From positions 1 to 36,533 of the forward strand of contig NZ_CANMVP010000035.1 in assembly GCF_947501385.1 (NCBI RefSeq): DNA of 36,533 nt, in the 5' to 3' direction. Below are positions 23,743-33,154 of this stretch, one piece after another. Origin of the DNA: an uncultured Polaribacter sp. Lineage in GTDB: Bacteria > Bacteroidota > Bacteroidia > Flavobacteriales > Flavobacteriaceae. The position numbers and the translations under genes were made by a program. The notes under the pieces were generated by a model. That model had not been told where the DNA came from. It saw nothing but the letters and a program-made list of their open reading frames with translations, and did not search any database. Within the stretch, counting starts at the first letter, position 1. Every line of letters starts with the position of its first letter.

Positions 23743-24732
23743 ATGAATATTAATTTATCAAATAAAACAATACTCGTAACTGGAGGCGCTGGCTTTATAG
23801 GTGCTAACCTTTGTGAAGCTTTGCTTGATAGAAATAATAAGGTTGTTTGTTTAGATGATTTTTCAACAGGAAAAAAAGAAAATATAAACTCTTTTCTTAC
23901 GGATTCTAATTTTACTTTAATTGAAGGTGATATTCGAAACCTAAAAGATTGCTTAAAAGCTACTAAAAATGTAGATTTTGTTTTACATCAAGCAGCTTTG
24001 GGCTCTGTTCCCAGATCTATCAATGATCCTATTACTTCAAACGAGGTAAACGTTGGTGGATTTTTAAATATGTTAGTTGCTTCTAGAGACAATCATATAA
24101 AACGTTTTGTGTATGCCGCAAGTTCTTCAACTTATGGTGATTCGGAATCACTTCCAAAGGTAGAAGAGAAGATAGGGAAACCACTTTCACCTTACGCAGT
24201 TACAAAATATGTAAACGAATTGTATGCGGATGTATTTTCAAAAACTTATGATTTAGAAACAATTGGACTTCGTTATTTTAATGTTTTTGGTAAAAAACAA
24301 GACCCTAACGGTGCGTATGCTGCAGTAATACCTAAATTTATCAACCAATTAATGAATTTAGAAGCTCCAACTATTAATGGAGACGGACTCAATTCAAGGG
24401 ATTTCACATATATTGATAATGTTATTCAAATTAATTTATTGAGTTTAATTGCTGAAAAAAGTGCAGTAAATACTGTATATAATGCTGCTTTTGGAGATCG
24501 GAATACGTTGAACGATTTAGTTTTATACTTGAAAGAGTTTCTATCAGAATACAATCCTAAAATTAATGATATCAAGGTAATTCATGGAGCAAATAGGTTA
24601 GGTGATATTCCGCATTCACATGCAGAAATTAGGAAAGCTACAAAACAATTAAATTATAACCCTGAGTTCTCTTTGAAGCAAGGATTAAAAGAATCGATAA
24701 AATGGTATTGGGAAAATCTAAGAAATGAGTAA
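23743..24732 (+). CDS. UDP-N-acetylhexosamine 4-epimerase (WbpP/TviC-like)
   Basis: This 329-residue extended SDR has the NAD-binding GGAGFIG (14-20) and the catalytic pair Tyr151 and Lys155 in PYAVTK. The HQAALGSVPRSI stretch is typical of WbpP/TviC epimerases, which interconvert UDP-GlcNAc and UDP-GalNAc or their uronates. I start at the ATG at 23743; the frame also reaches a TTG at 23707, but that lies inside a promoter box. It overlaps the next gene by 8 bases, a 6-dehydrogenase, repeating the TviB-TviC partnership. Confidence 0.9.
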   Translation: MNINLSNKTILVTGGAGFIGANLCEALLDRNNKVVCLDDFSTGKKENINSFLTDSNFTLIEGDIRNLKDCLKATKNVDFVLHQAALGSVPRSINDPITSNEVNVGGFLNMLVASRDNHIKRFVYAASSSTYGDSESLPKVEEKIGKPLSPYAVTKYVNELYADVFSKTYDLETIGLRYFNVFGKKQDPNGAYAAVIPKFINQLMNLEAPTINGDGLNSRDFTYIDNVIQINLLSLIAEKSAVNTVYNAAFGDRNTLNDLVLYLKEFLSEYNPKINDIKVIHGANRLGDIPHSHAEIRKATKQLNYNPEFSLKQGLKESIKWYWENLRNE

Positions 24733-26008
24733 TATTAAAATAACAATTATTGGTTTAGGATATGTGGGTTTGCCTTTAGCGAGATTATTTGCAACAAAAT
24801 ACGCTGTTGTTGGTTTTGATATCAATGAAAATAGAGTTTTTGAATTAAAACAAGGAAAAGATGCTACATTAGAAGTTGAAAACTCTGTTTTAAACAAAGT
24901 TATAAAAAAAGAAAATACAGCTGATAAAGGGTTGTATTTTACAACTTCCATTGAAGATATAAAAGATAGTAATTACTATATAGTTACTGTTCCTACACCT
25001 GTAGATAAAAATAACAGACCAATTTTAACGCCGTTAATTAAAGCAAGTGAAACAGTGGGAAGCGTGCTTAAAAATAATGACATTGTCATTTATGAGTCTA
25101 CAGTGTATCCTGGAGCAACGGAAGAAGATTGTATTCCTGTGTTAGAAAAAACATCTGGATTAGAGTTTAATAAAGATTTTTTTGTGGGCTATTCACCAGA
25201 AAGAATAAATCCAGGAGATAAAAAACACACCGTAGATAAAATTTTAAAAGTTACATCTGGTTCAAATTTAGAAACAGGAGTTAAGGTTGATGATTTGTAT
25301 AAATCTGTAATTACTGCAGGAACCCATCTTGCTCCAACTATAAAAGTTGCTGAAGCTGCAAAAGTGATAGAAAATTCTCAAAGAGATATCAATATTGCCT
25401 TTGTAAATGAATTGGCTAAGATTTTTAATTTGATGGATATTAATACGCAAGATGTGCTAGCTGCGGCAGGAACAAAATGGAATTTTCTTCCTTTTAAACC
25501 AGGTTTGGTGGGCGGACATTGTATTGGTGTGGATCCTTATTATTTAGCCCAAAAAGCGCAAGAGTTTGGTTATCATCCTGAAATTATTTTATCTGGAAGA
25601 AGGGTCAATGATAGTATGGGTAAATATGTAGCCTCTGAAGTTGCAAAACTAATGATCAGAGAAGATGTTCAAGTAAAAGGGGCTGAGGTTTTGGTTTTAG
25701 GAATCACTTTTAAAGAAAATTGCCCAGATGTTCGGAATACAAAAGCGGTAGATGTTGTAAATGAATTGATAGATTTTGGTACCGATGTTACCATTTATGA
25801 TTCTTGTGCAAATCCAAATGAGGTGAAGAGAGAATACAACTTAGATTCTCAGAAAAATATTCCAAATAAAAAATTCGATGCAATCGTTCTAACAGTATCT
25901 CATAAGGAATTTGAAGATTTAGACTTAGAAGCGCTTAAAAAAGAAAATTCAGTTGTCTATGATGTTAAGAATTTTTTCAATCCAAATGAAGTAAATAAAT
26001 CATTATAA
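24725..26008 (+). CDS. UDP-HexNAc 6-dehydrogenase (TviB/WbpO-like)
   Basis: This 427-residue nucleotide-sugar dehydrogenase belongs to the TviB/VipA/WbpO branch. The NAD-binding motif is GLGYVG (10-15) and the catalytic Cys266 lies in GGHCIGVDPYYL. It would convert UDP-GlcNAc or UDP-GalNAc to the uronic acid. It overlaps the epimerase by 8 bases and precedes a WlbA-type oxidase by three bases, so the UDP-GlcNAcA it could make would be that enzyme's substrate. Which HexNAc is preferred is not decidable from the sequence. Confidence 0.92.
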   Translation: MSNIKITIIGLGYVGLPLARLFATKYAVVGFDINENRVFELKQGKDATLEVENSVLNKVIKKENTADKGLYFTTSIEDIKDSNYYIVTVPTPVDKNNRPILTPLIKASETVGSVLKNNDIVIYESTVYPGATEEDCIPVLEKTSGLEFNKDFFVGYSPERINPGDKKHTVDKILKVTSGSNLETGVKVDDLYKSVITAGTHLAPTIKVAEAAKVIENSQRDINIAFVNELAKIFNLMDINTQDVLAAAGTKWNFLPFKPGLVGGHCIGVDPYYLAQKAQEFGYHPEIILSGRRVNDSMGKYVASEVAKLMIREDVQVKGAEVLVLGITFKENCPDVRNTKAVDVVNELIDFGTDVTIYDSCANPNEVKREYNLDSQKNIPNKKFDAIVLTVSHKEFEDLDLEALKKENSVVYDVKNFFNPNEVNKSL

Positions 26009-26011
26009 AAA

Positions 26012-26947
26012 ATGAAAAACTTTGCATTAATAGGAGCCGCAGGTTATATTGCGCCAAGACATTTAAAAGCTATCAAAGACACAAATAATAATTTAATCGC
26101 AGCCTTAGATAAGTTTGATTCGGTTGGGGTCATGGATAGCTATTTCCCGAATGCAGATTTTTTTGTTGAATTTGAACGTTTTGATAGACATATCGAAAAA
26201 CTAAAGAGAAATCAAAATATTCATTTAGATTATGTAAGTATTTGTACTCCAAATTACCTACATGATTCTCACATAAGAATGGCTTTGAGAAGAGGTGCCC
26301 ACGCCATTTGTGAAAAACCCATTGTTCTAAACCCTTGGAATATCGATGCATTGGCAGCGATAGAAAAAGAGTCTGAAGGAAATATATATACGATTTTGCA
26401 ACTAAGATTGCATGAGTCTATTATTCAGCTCAAAAATAAAGTTGATTCATCAATTAAAAAAGAGAAATACGACATTGACTTGACGTATATTACTTCTAGA
26501 GGGAAATGGTATGATATTTCTTGGAAAGGCGATGAATCTAAATCTGGCGGAATCGCAACAAATATAGGGGTTCACTTCTATGATATGTTATCTTGGGTTT
26601 TTGGAAATGTTCAAGAGAATATGGTGCATTTAAGAGAAAAGAACAAAGCTGCGGGATATTTAGAGTTTGAAAATGCCAGAGTTCGATGGTTTTTATCTAT
26701 TGATGAAAACGATTTGCCAAAAGAAATAAAAGAAAAAGGGCAAAGAACATATAGGTCGATAACTATAGATGATGAAGAATTAGAATTTAGTAAAGGTTTT
26801 ACAGAACTGCATACCAAAAGTTATAAAAAAATTCTTTTAGGTAACGGTTTTGGACTTCAGGACGTTAAAAGGTCTATAGAAATAGTTCATGATATTCGAA
26901 ATAAAGAAATCCTAAAAACAGGTGAAAACCACCCTTTTATTAAGTAA
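26012..26947 (+). CDS. UDP-GlcNAcA 3-dehydrogenase (WlbA/WbpB-like)
   Basis: This 311-residue Gfo/Idh/MocA-family oxidoreductase opens with FALIGAAGYIAPRH, the form seen in WlbA/WbpB enzymes that oxidise C3 of UDP-N-acetylglucosaminuronate. The family active-site Lys is Lys102 in CEKP, and a later NIGVHFYD provides the conserved His. In known pathways an aminotransferase (WbpE/WlbC) and an acetyltransferase (WbpD/WlbB) follow to give UDP-2,3-diacetamido uronate. Neither is adjacent here. Three bases separate it from the dehydrogenase upstream. Confidence 0.9.
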   Translation: MKNFALIGAAGYIAPRHLKAIKDTNNNLIAALDKFDSVGVMDSYFPNADFFVEFERFDRHIEKLKRNQNIHLDYVSICTPNYLHDSHIRMALRRGAHAICEKPIVLNPWNIDALAAIEKESEGNIYTILQLRLHESIIQLKNKVDSSIKKEKYDIDLTYITSRGKWYDISWKGDESKSGGIATNIGVHFYDMLSWVFGNVQENMVHLREKNKAAGYLEFENARVRWFLSIDENDLPKEIKEKGQRTYRSITIDDEELEFSKGFTELHTKSYKKILLGNGFGLQDVKRSIEIVHDIRNKEILKTGENHPFIK

Positions 26948-26957
26948 ATAATTAAAC

Positions 26958-26965
26958 TATATTTG
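26958..26965 (+). promoter_or_regulatory. Putative -7 box before nucleotidyltransferase gene
   Basis: TATATTTG is a perfect match to TAnnTTTG and lies only four bases before the ATG at 26970. The -33 side is weak. If it is used, the message is leaderless and the promoter is internal to the locus. Confidence 0.4.
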
Positions 26966-26969
26966 CAGA

Positions 26970-27401
26970 ATGAAAATTGGAATAACATTCAGTTCATTTG
27001 ATTTATTGCATGCTGGGCATATTAAAATGTTAGAAGATGCAAAACGTCAGTGTGATTATCTAATCTGTGGTTTGCAAACAGACCCAACATTAGATCGTCC
27101 AGAAAAAAATAGACCTGTACAGTCTGTTGTAGAAAGATATATTCAATTGAAAGGATGTAAATATGTAGATGAAATTGTGCCTTATGCAACTGAACAAGAT
27201 TTAGGAGATATTCTGAAGTCGTTTAAAATAGATATTCGTATTATTGGAGATGAATATGCTAGTAAAAAATTTACTGGAAGACAATATTGTGAAGAAAAAG
27301 GCATTGAATTATATTTCAATAAAAGAGAGCATCGTTTTTCTAGTAGTGGTTTAAGAAAAGAAGTACAAGAAAAAGAAAATTTAAAAGTAAAAGATAAGTA
27401 A
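26970..27401 (+). CDS. Cytidylyltransferase-like protein (TagD/RfaE-type fold)
   Basis: This 143-residue protein has the nucleotidyltransferase HxGH motif as His14-Ala-Gly-His17 and an RFSSSGLR element in place of the ISSTxIR signature. The size and motifs fit the glycerol-3-phosphate cytidylyltransferase group, which activates a phosphate ester as a CDP derivative, but the substrate is unknown. Glycerol phosphate, another polyol phosphate or a sugar 1-phosphate are all possible. The stop overlaps the next ATG by one base (TAATG), so translation is likely coupled to the second ugd. Confidence 0.8.
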   Translation: MKIGITFSSFDLLHAGHIKMLEDAKRQCDYLICGLQTDPTLDRPEKNRPVQSVVERYIQLKGCKYVDEIVPYATEQDLGDILKSFKIDIRIIGDEYASKKFTGRQYCEEKGIELYFNKREHRFSSSGLRKEVQEKENLKVKDK

Positions 27402-28723
27402 TGAATATAGCTGTTATAGGATCTGGTTATGTAGGTTTGGTATCAGGAACTTGTTTCGCAGAAATGGGAAATAAAATAATCTGTGTGGATATTGATCCTG
27501 AAAAAATTGAAAAACTTAATAATGGTATTATTCCAATTTTTGAGCCAGGTCTGGAGCAAATGGTTCTAAGAAATATTAAAAATAAAAACCTTTTTTTCAC
27601 TACAAATTTATCAAAAGCCATAAGTGATGCCGAAATAGTGTTTATTGCAGTTGGTACTCCTATGGGAGATGATGGTGCTGCAGATTTGCAATATGTATTG
27701 GCCGTAGCAAAATCTATTGGTGAAACAATGCAGAAAAAATTAATAGTTGTTGATAAATCCACAGTTCCTATTGGTACTGCAGACAAAGTAAAAGCAACCA
27801 TTCAATTAGAGTTAAATAGGAGAGAATCCGATTTAGAATTTGACGTTGTTTCTAATCCAGAGTTTTTAAAAGAAGGAGCTGCGATAGATGATTTTATGAA
27901 GCCAGATAGGGTTGTAATTGGTGCAGATTCAGACTATGCCTTTGAAAAAATGAAACAATTATATTCTCCTTTTTTTAGAACTCACGATCGTTTTATTACG
28001 ATGGATATTCGTTCTGCAGAAATGACAAAATATGCGGCAAATGCCATGTTAGCTACTAAAATCTCATTTATGAATGAGATTGCTAATATCTGTGAAAGAG
28101 TAGGAGCAGATGCTAACATGGTTAGGATAGGGATTGGTTCTGATAAAAGGATTGGTTATAGCTTTATTTATCCAGGAGCAGGTTATGGTGGCTCATGTTT
28201 TCCTAAAGATGTAAAAGCGCTTAAGAAAATTGCTGAAGAAAATGGTTACAAAGCTAATTTAATCACTTCTGTCGAAAACGTAAATAATGCTCAAAAGCTA
28301 GTTATTGCAAATAAAATTATTAAAAGATTTGGAGAGAATTTGATTGGAAAAACGTTTGCCCTTTGGGGTTTGGCTTTTAAACCAGGTACAGATGATATGC
28401 GAGAAGCGCCTTCTATTTATGTTATTAAAGAATTAATAAAAAGAGGGGCTAAAATAAAAGCTTATGACCCAAAAGCAGTTGAAGAGGCAAAAGAGTTTTA
28501 TTTAAAAGATATAGGGAATATTGAATATTTTGAATCTAAATATGAAGTTTTAAAAGATTCTGATGCCTTAATTTTACTAACGGAATGGAAAGAATTTAGA
28601 TCTCCTGATTTCGAGGAGTTAAAAACGCGATTAAAACAGCCAATTATTTTCGATGGTAGAAATCAATATAATGCTTTTAAATTAGAAGAAAAAGGTTTTG
28701 AATATTTTCAAATTGGAAAATAA
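27401..28723 (+). CDS. ugd: UDP-glucose 6-dehydrogenase, copy 2
   Basis: This 440-residue paralogue of the gene at 22296 has the same NAD motif and the same GYGGSCFPKD active site. My by-eye comparison finds roughly 60-65 differences in 440 residues, while at nucleotide level many third positions differ. The two copies are in direct orientation and bracket the epimerase, HexNAc dehydrogenase, WlbA-like and nucleotidyltransferase genes. Both look intact, so neither is a pseudogene. It begins by overlapping the upstream stop. Confidence 0.94.
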   Translation: MNIAVIGSGYVGLVSGTCFAEMGNKIICVDIDPEKIEKLNNGIIPIFEPGLEQMVLRNIKNKNLFFTTNLSKAISDAEIVFIAVGTPMGDDGAADLQYVLAVAKSIGETMQKKLIVVDKSTVPIGTADKVKATIQLELNRRESDLEFDVVSNPEFLKEGAAIDDFMKPDRVVIGADSDYAFEKMKQLYSPFFRTHDRFITMDIRSAEMTKYAANAMLATKISFMNEIANICERVGADANMVRIGIGSDKRIGYSFIYPGAGYGGSCFPKDVKALKKIAEENGYKANLITSVENVNNAQKLVIANKIIKRFGENLIGKTFALWGLAFKPGTDDMREAPSIYVIKELIKRGAKIKAYDPKAVEEAKEFYLKDIGNIEYFESKYEVLKDSDALILLTEWKEFRSPDFEELKTRLKQPIIFDGRNQYNAFKLEEKGFEYFQIGK

Positions 28724-28735
28724 GAAATTATATAA

Positions 28736-29692
28736 ATGAACAAATCATCAAAAATATATATAGCTGGTCATAGAGGCATGGTTGGCTCTGCTGTTTGGCG
28801 AGCTTTAAAAGAAAAAGGATATAAAAATTTGATTGGTAGAGCTAGCACTGAATTAGATTTAAAAGATCAACAAAGTGTAAAAGCTTTTTTTGAAACTGAA
28901 AAACTAGAAGTAGTGATTGATGCTGCAGCAAGAGTTGGTGGAATTTTAGCAAATAATGATTTTCCTTATCAGTTTTTAATGGAAAACATGCAAATTCAAA
29001 ATAATTTAGTTGACAATGCATTAAAATCAGGAATTGAAAAGTTTATATTTTTAGGGAGTTCTTGTATTTATCCAAAATTTGCTTCTCAACCTTTAAAAGA
29101 AGAATATTTATTAACCGATACCTTAGAGCCTACCAATGAATGGTATGCTATTGCAAAAATTACAGGAGTTAAAGCTTGTCAAGCTATACGTAAACAATAT
29201 CATAAAGATTACGTTAGTTTAATGCCAACAAATTTATATGGAACTCATGATAATTTTGATTTAAAAACATCTCATGTATTACCTGCCATGCTTCGTAAAT
29301 TCCATGAAGCAAAGCTAAATAGTGAGCCTGTCGAACTATGGGGTAGCGGAACTCCAATGAGAGAGTTTTTGTTTGTAGATGATATGGCAGAAGCCGTAGT
29401 TTATGCTTTAGAAAATAAGTTACCAGATTATCTATACAATGTTGGTTCAGGTAAAGATATCACGATTAAAGAATTGGCAGAAACAATTCAAAAAGTAGTT
29501 GGTCATAAAGGAGAAATTATTTGGGATTCCTCAAAACCAGATGGAACACCGAGGAAGTTGATGGATGTTTCTAAAATGGCAGCAATAGGTTGGCAGTATT
29601 CAACAGAATTACAGGAAGGTATTGAGAAAACATATGGATGGTTTTTAAATAATATAGAGAATATAAAAGAAGTAAAATTAGAAGCTAATTGA
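28736..29692 (+). CDS. fcl: GDP-L-fucose synthase
   Basis: This 318-residue bifunctional epimerase-reductase turns GDP-4-keto-6-deoxymannose into GDP-L-fucose with NADPH. The NADP-binding GHRGMVG is at 11-17, the SSC site at 108-110 and the catalytic Tyr137 and Lys141 in EWYAIAK. It comes before gmd in the operon, the reverse of the biochemical order. The gap from ugd copy 2 is 12 bases. Confidence 0.96.
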   Translation: MNKSSKIYIAGHRGMVGSAVWRALKEKGYKNLIGRASTELDLKDQQSVKAFFETEKLEVVIDAAARVGGILANNDFPYQFLMENMQIQNNLVDNALKSGIEKFIFLGSSCIYPKFASQPLKEEYLLTDTLEPTNEWYAIAKITGVKACQAIRKQYHKDYVSLMPTNLYGTHDNFDLKTSHVLPAMLRKFHEAKLNSEPVELWGSGTPMREFLFVDDMAEAVVYALENKLPDYLYNVGSGKDITIKELAETIQKVVGHKGEIIWDSSKPDGTPRKLMDVSKMAAIGWQYSTELQEGIEKTYGWFLNNIENIKEVKLEAN

Positions 29693-29697
29693 AAAAG

Positions 29698-30810
29698 ATG
29701 AAAGTAGCATTTATTACAGGGGTAACAGGTCAAGATGGCGCATACTTAAGTGAATTCTTATTAAAGAAGGGATACCAAGTGCATGGTATGAAAAGACGTT
29801 CTTCGTTATTTAACACAGATAGAATAGATCATTTATATCAAGATCCTCATGTAGATAACAGAAATTTCTTTTTACACTACGGTGACATGACAGATAGCAC
29901 AAATATCACCCGTTTGATAAAAGAAATTCAGCCAGATGAAATTTACAATTTAGCAGCAATGAGTCATGTTGCTGTTTCTTTTGAAACACCAGAATATACT
30001 GGAAATGCAGACGGTTTAGGTACATTACGTATTTTAGATGCGGTTCGTTTATTGGGTTTAGAAAATAAAACTAGAATCTATCAAGCTTCAACTTCTGAAC
30101 TATATGGTAAAGTACAAGAAGTTCCACAATCGGAAACAACACCTTTTTATCCGCGTTCTCCATATGCAGTCGCTAAGATGTACGCCTTTTGGATTACGGT
30201 AAACTATAGAGAAGCTTATGGAATGTATGCTTGTAATGGAATTTTATTTAACCACGAATCGCCATTAAGAGGCGAAACTTTTGTAACCCGTAAAATTACT
30301 AGAGCTGCTTCTAGAATAGCGTTAGGGTTGCAAGATAAATTTTATTTGGGTAATTTGGATGCAAAACGCGATTGGGGTCATGCAAAAGATTACGTAAGAA
30401 TGATGTGGATGATTCTACAAGCAGAAGAAGCGGAAGATTGGGTAATTGCTACAGGAAAAACAACAACAGTAAGAGGTTTTGTAGAAATGAGTTTTGCAGA
30501 AGTAGGAATAGAGTTAGAATTTAAAGGAGAAGGAGTTAAAGAAAAGGCATATATTAAGCTTTGTAGCAATAAAGAATATCAACTTGAAATTGGTAAAGAA
30601 GTTTTAGCAGTAGATCCAAAATATTTTAGACCGACAGAAGTTGACTTATTGATTGGAGATCCTACCAAAGCAAACACAAAGTTAGGCTGGATTCCAGAGC
30701 ACGATTTGGCATCTTTAGTTAAAGATATGATGCAAAGTGATGTGAAACTGATGAAAAAAGATCAGTATTTAAAAGATGGAGGTTATTACACTAACAATTA
30801 TTTCGAATAA
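29698..30810 (+). CDS. gmd: GDP-mannose 4,6-dehydratase
   Basis: This 370-residue SDR makes GDP-4-keto-6-deoxymannose from GDP-mannose. The GVTGQDG nucleotide motif is at 8-14, the STSELYG loop at 131-137 and Tyr156 and Lys160 in SPYAVAK; GILFNHESP is also typical of GMD. I use the ATG at 29698, five bases after the fcl stop; an in-frame TTG at 29689 would overlap fcl but adds only three residues. With fcl it supplies GDP-L-fucose. A GDP-mannose source (ManA/B/C) is not in the window. Confidence 0.96.
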   Translation: MKVAFITGVTGQDGAYLSEFLLKKGYQVHGMKRRSSLFNTDRIDHLYQDPHVDNRNFFLHYGDMTDSTNITRLIKEIQPDEIYNLAAMSHVAVSFETPEYTGNADGLGTLRILDAVRLLGLENKTRIYQASTSELYGKVQEVPQSETTPFYPRSPYAVAKMYAFWITVNYREAYGMYACNGILFNHESPLRGETFVTRKITRAASRIALGLQDKFYLGNLDAKRDWGHAKDYVRMMWMILQAEEAEDWVIATGKTTTVRGFVEMSFAEVGIELEFKGEGVKEKAYIKLCSNKEYQLEIGKEVLAVDPKYFRPTEVDLLIGDPTKANTKLGWIPEHDLASLVKDMMQSDVKLMKKDQYLKDGGYYTNNYFE

Positions 30811-30828
30811 ATCAAATTAAAGAATAAA

Positions 30829-32016
30829 ATGAATTTCTTGAAATTAATTGGTAGGGATAAAAGATTATTTGATGTTGATATTGATAATAATCAACATGAA
30901 TTAACAAAAATAGTTAGTGATTCTAAATTTTTGGTTTTAGGAGGAGCAGGGTCTATAGGACAGGCTGTAGTTAAGGAGATTTTTAAAAGAAATCCTAAAA
31001 AATTACACGTAGTTGATATTAGTGAAAATAACCTTGTAGAACTCGTTCGAGACTTAAGAAGTTCTTTTGGTTATATAGACGGAGATTTTAAAACATTTGC
31101 ATTAGATATAGGTTCAATTGAATATGATTCATTTTTTGAGTCAGATGGCAATTATGATTACGTATTAAATCTGTCAGCATTAAAACATGTTAGAAGTGAA
31201 GAAGATCCTTTTACTTTGATGAGAATGATCAATGTAAATATCTTTAATACAGATAAAACATTAGCACAATCTATAGAAAAAGGGGTCAAGAAATACTTCT
31301 GTGTTTCAACAGACAAAGCCGCTAATCCTGTAAATATGATGGGAGCTTCGAAACGAATAATGGAGATGTATGTGAATAGAAAAAGTGAGTACATTCAAGT
31401 TTCGATGGCAAGATTTGCTAATGTAGCTTTTTCAGACGGGTCTCTGTTGCACGGTTTTAATAAAAGAATTGAAAAGAAACAGCCTATAGTTGCCCCAAAT
31501 GATATTAGGAGATATTTTGTTACTCCTCAGGAATCGGGTGAGTTGTGCTTAATGTCTTGTGTTTTCGGAGAAAATAGAGATGTTTTTTTTCCTAAATTAA
31601 GCGAAAATCTTCATTTAACTACATTTTCTGACATTGCAATAGAATTTTTAAGAATAAAGGGATATAAACCTTTTATCTGTTCTACAGAAGATGAAGCAAG
31701 AAATTATTTTGTGAATAGTTATGATGAAAATAGTTGGCCGTGTCTGTTTACAAAATCAGATACCTCTGGTGAAAAAGATTTTGAAGAATTTTATACAGAT
31801 TCTGAGACCTTAGATATGGATCGATTTGAAAATTTAGGAGTAATTAAAAATGAATTAGAGTATAATGAGGGTAAACTCAACTATTTTGAGAACAATATTA
31901 TTCAATTGAAATTGAATAATTATTGGAATAAAAACCAGTTAAAAAATCTTTTTTATGAAATGATACCTAATTTTGGACATAAAGAAACTGGTAAATATTT
32001 AGATAGCAAAATGTAG
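30829..32016 (+). CDS. legB: UDP-GlcNAc 4,6-dehydratase (LegB/CapD-like)
   Basis: This 395-residue soluble dehydratase resembles the catalytic part of PglF/CapD and LegB. The nucleotide motif GGAGSIG is at 38-44, SALKH at 116-120, the STDKA catalytic motif at 160-164 and Met171-Gly-Ala-Ser-Lys175 in place of the Tyr-xxx-Lys of classical SDRs. It would convert UDP-GlcNAc to the 4-keto-6-deoxy sugar. There are no membrane spans, unlike PglF. It is followed, with one base between, by a LegC-like aminotransferase, which supports a legionaminic-type or bacillosamine-type pathway. Confidence 0.87.
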   Translation: MNFLKLIGRDKRLFDVDIDNNQHELTKIVSDSKFLVLGGAGSIGQAVVKEIFKRNPKKLHVVDISENNLVELVRDLRSSFGYIDGDFKTFALDIGSIEYDSFFESDGNYDYVLNLSALKHVRSEEDPFTLMRMINVNIFNTDKTLAQSIEKGVKKYFCVSTDKAANPVNMMGASKRIMEMYVNRKSEYIQVSMARFANVAFSDGSLLHGFNKRIEKKQPIVAPNDIRRYFVTPQESGELCLMSCVFGENRDVFFPKLSENLHLTTFSDIAIEFLRIKGYKPFICSTEDEARNYFVNSYDENSWPCLFTKSDTSGEKDFEEFYTDSETLDMDRFENLGVIKNELEYNEGKLNYFENNIIQLKLNNYWNKNQLKNLFYEMIPNFGHKETGKYLDSKM

Positions 32017-32017
32017 T

Positions 32018-33154
32018 ATGAATAATAAAATTATAAACTTTATTAGAAACGAATTCGATACTAAAGAATTTATCCCTCTTCATGTTCCTACTTTTAGAGG
32101 AAATGAAAAAAAATACCTTAACAGTTGTATAGATTCTACTTATGTTTCTAGCGTAGGCTCTTTTGTAGATGATTTTGAGCTATTCATGAGTAAAATAACA
32201 AAAACTACCAAAACAACAGCAGTAGTTAATGGAACATCAGGTCTTCAAGTCGGTCTAAGATTAGTTGGTGTTAAAAAAGGAGATGAAGTAATCACTCAAG
32301 GATTGACTTTTGTAGCCACTGCCAATGCCATAGCTTATAATAATGCAAGTCCAATATTTTTAGATGTAGACTTGGACACTATGGGGTTGTCACCGAAAGC
32401 AGTTAATGATTTTTTAGAAGAGTTTGGAGAGTTAAAAGAAGACGGATGCTATAATAAAAAATCCGGAAAAAAAATTTCTGCTTGTATGCCGATGCATACG
32501 TTTGGATTTCCAGTGCATTTGAGCGAACTAATTACGATTTGCGAAAAATGGAGGATTCCAATAGTGGAGGATGCTGCAGAGTCTCTAGGAAGTGAATATA
32601 AAGGAAAACCTACAGGAAGCTTTGGAGAAGTAGGTGTATTTTCTTTTAATGGAAATAAAATTGTGACTTGTGGTGGTGGTGGTGCAATAGTAACCAATAA
32701 TATACGGCTTGGAGAGAAAGCGAAATTTTTAACCACTACAGCAAAACAGCCTCACTCATACGAGTATGTTCATAATGAGCTAGGATATAATTTTAGGATG
32801 CCAAATATTAATGCAGCTTTAGCATGTGCTCAATTAGAACAATTAGATAGCTTTTTGGAGAACAAAAGAAAACTGGCAAATAAGTATATGAACTTTTTTA
32901 AGAGTGAAGGAATAAAATTTAGAACTGAAAATAAAAATTCTAAAGCAAATTATTGGTTAATGTGTGTTGAGTTAAACGATAAAGATGAAAGGAATTTATT
33001 TCTAGAAAAAACGAATGGAGCAAATGTAATGACAAGACCAATTTGGCAATTAATGCATAGATTACCAATGTATAAGGATTGTCAAAGAGACGAGCAAAAA
33101 AACGCATTATTTTTAGAGGAAAGAATTGTAAATATACCAAGTAGTGTCAGATAA
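32018..33154 (+). CDS. legC: LegC-like PLP aminotransferase
   Basis: This 378-residue DegT-family enzyme would transfer an amino group to C4 of the LegB product. Characteristic points are the N-terminal FIPLHVPTFRGNE, PMHTFG (158-163), EDAAESLGS (184-192) and the PLP lysine Lys214 in FNGNKIVT. The overall sequence resembles LegC, which yields UDP-4-amino-6-deoxy-GlcNAc. Its end overlaps the next gene by 11 bases. A WbpE-type role next to the WlbA-like gene is less likely, given the LegC-like signatures. Confidence 0.87.
   Translation: MNNKIINFIRNEFDTKEFIPLHVPTFRGNEKKYLNSCIDSTYVSSVGSFVDDFELFMSKITKTTKTTAVVNGTSGLQVGLRLVGVKKGDEVITQGLTFVATANAIAYNNASPIFLDVDLDTMGLSPKAVNDFLEEFGELKEDGCYNKKSGKKISACMPMHTFGFPVHLSELITICEKWRIPIVEDAAESLGSEYKGKPTGSFGEVGVFSFNGNKIVTCGGGGAIVTNNIRLGEKAKFLTTTAKQPHSYEYVHNELGYNFRMPNINAALACAQLEQLDSFLENKRKLANKYMNFFKSEGIKFRTENKNSKANYWLMCVELNDKDERNLFLEKTNGANVMTRPIWQLMHRLPMYKDCQRDEQKNALFLEERIVNIPSSVR

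Noticed and set aside
22296..28723. Assembly artefact explaining two ugd genes
   Set aside because: The copies differ at many third codon positions and at roughly 60-65 residues, so they are true paralogues.
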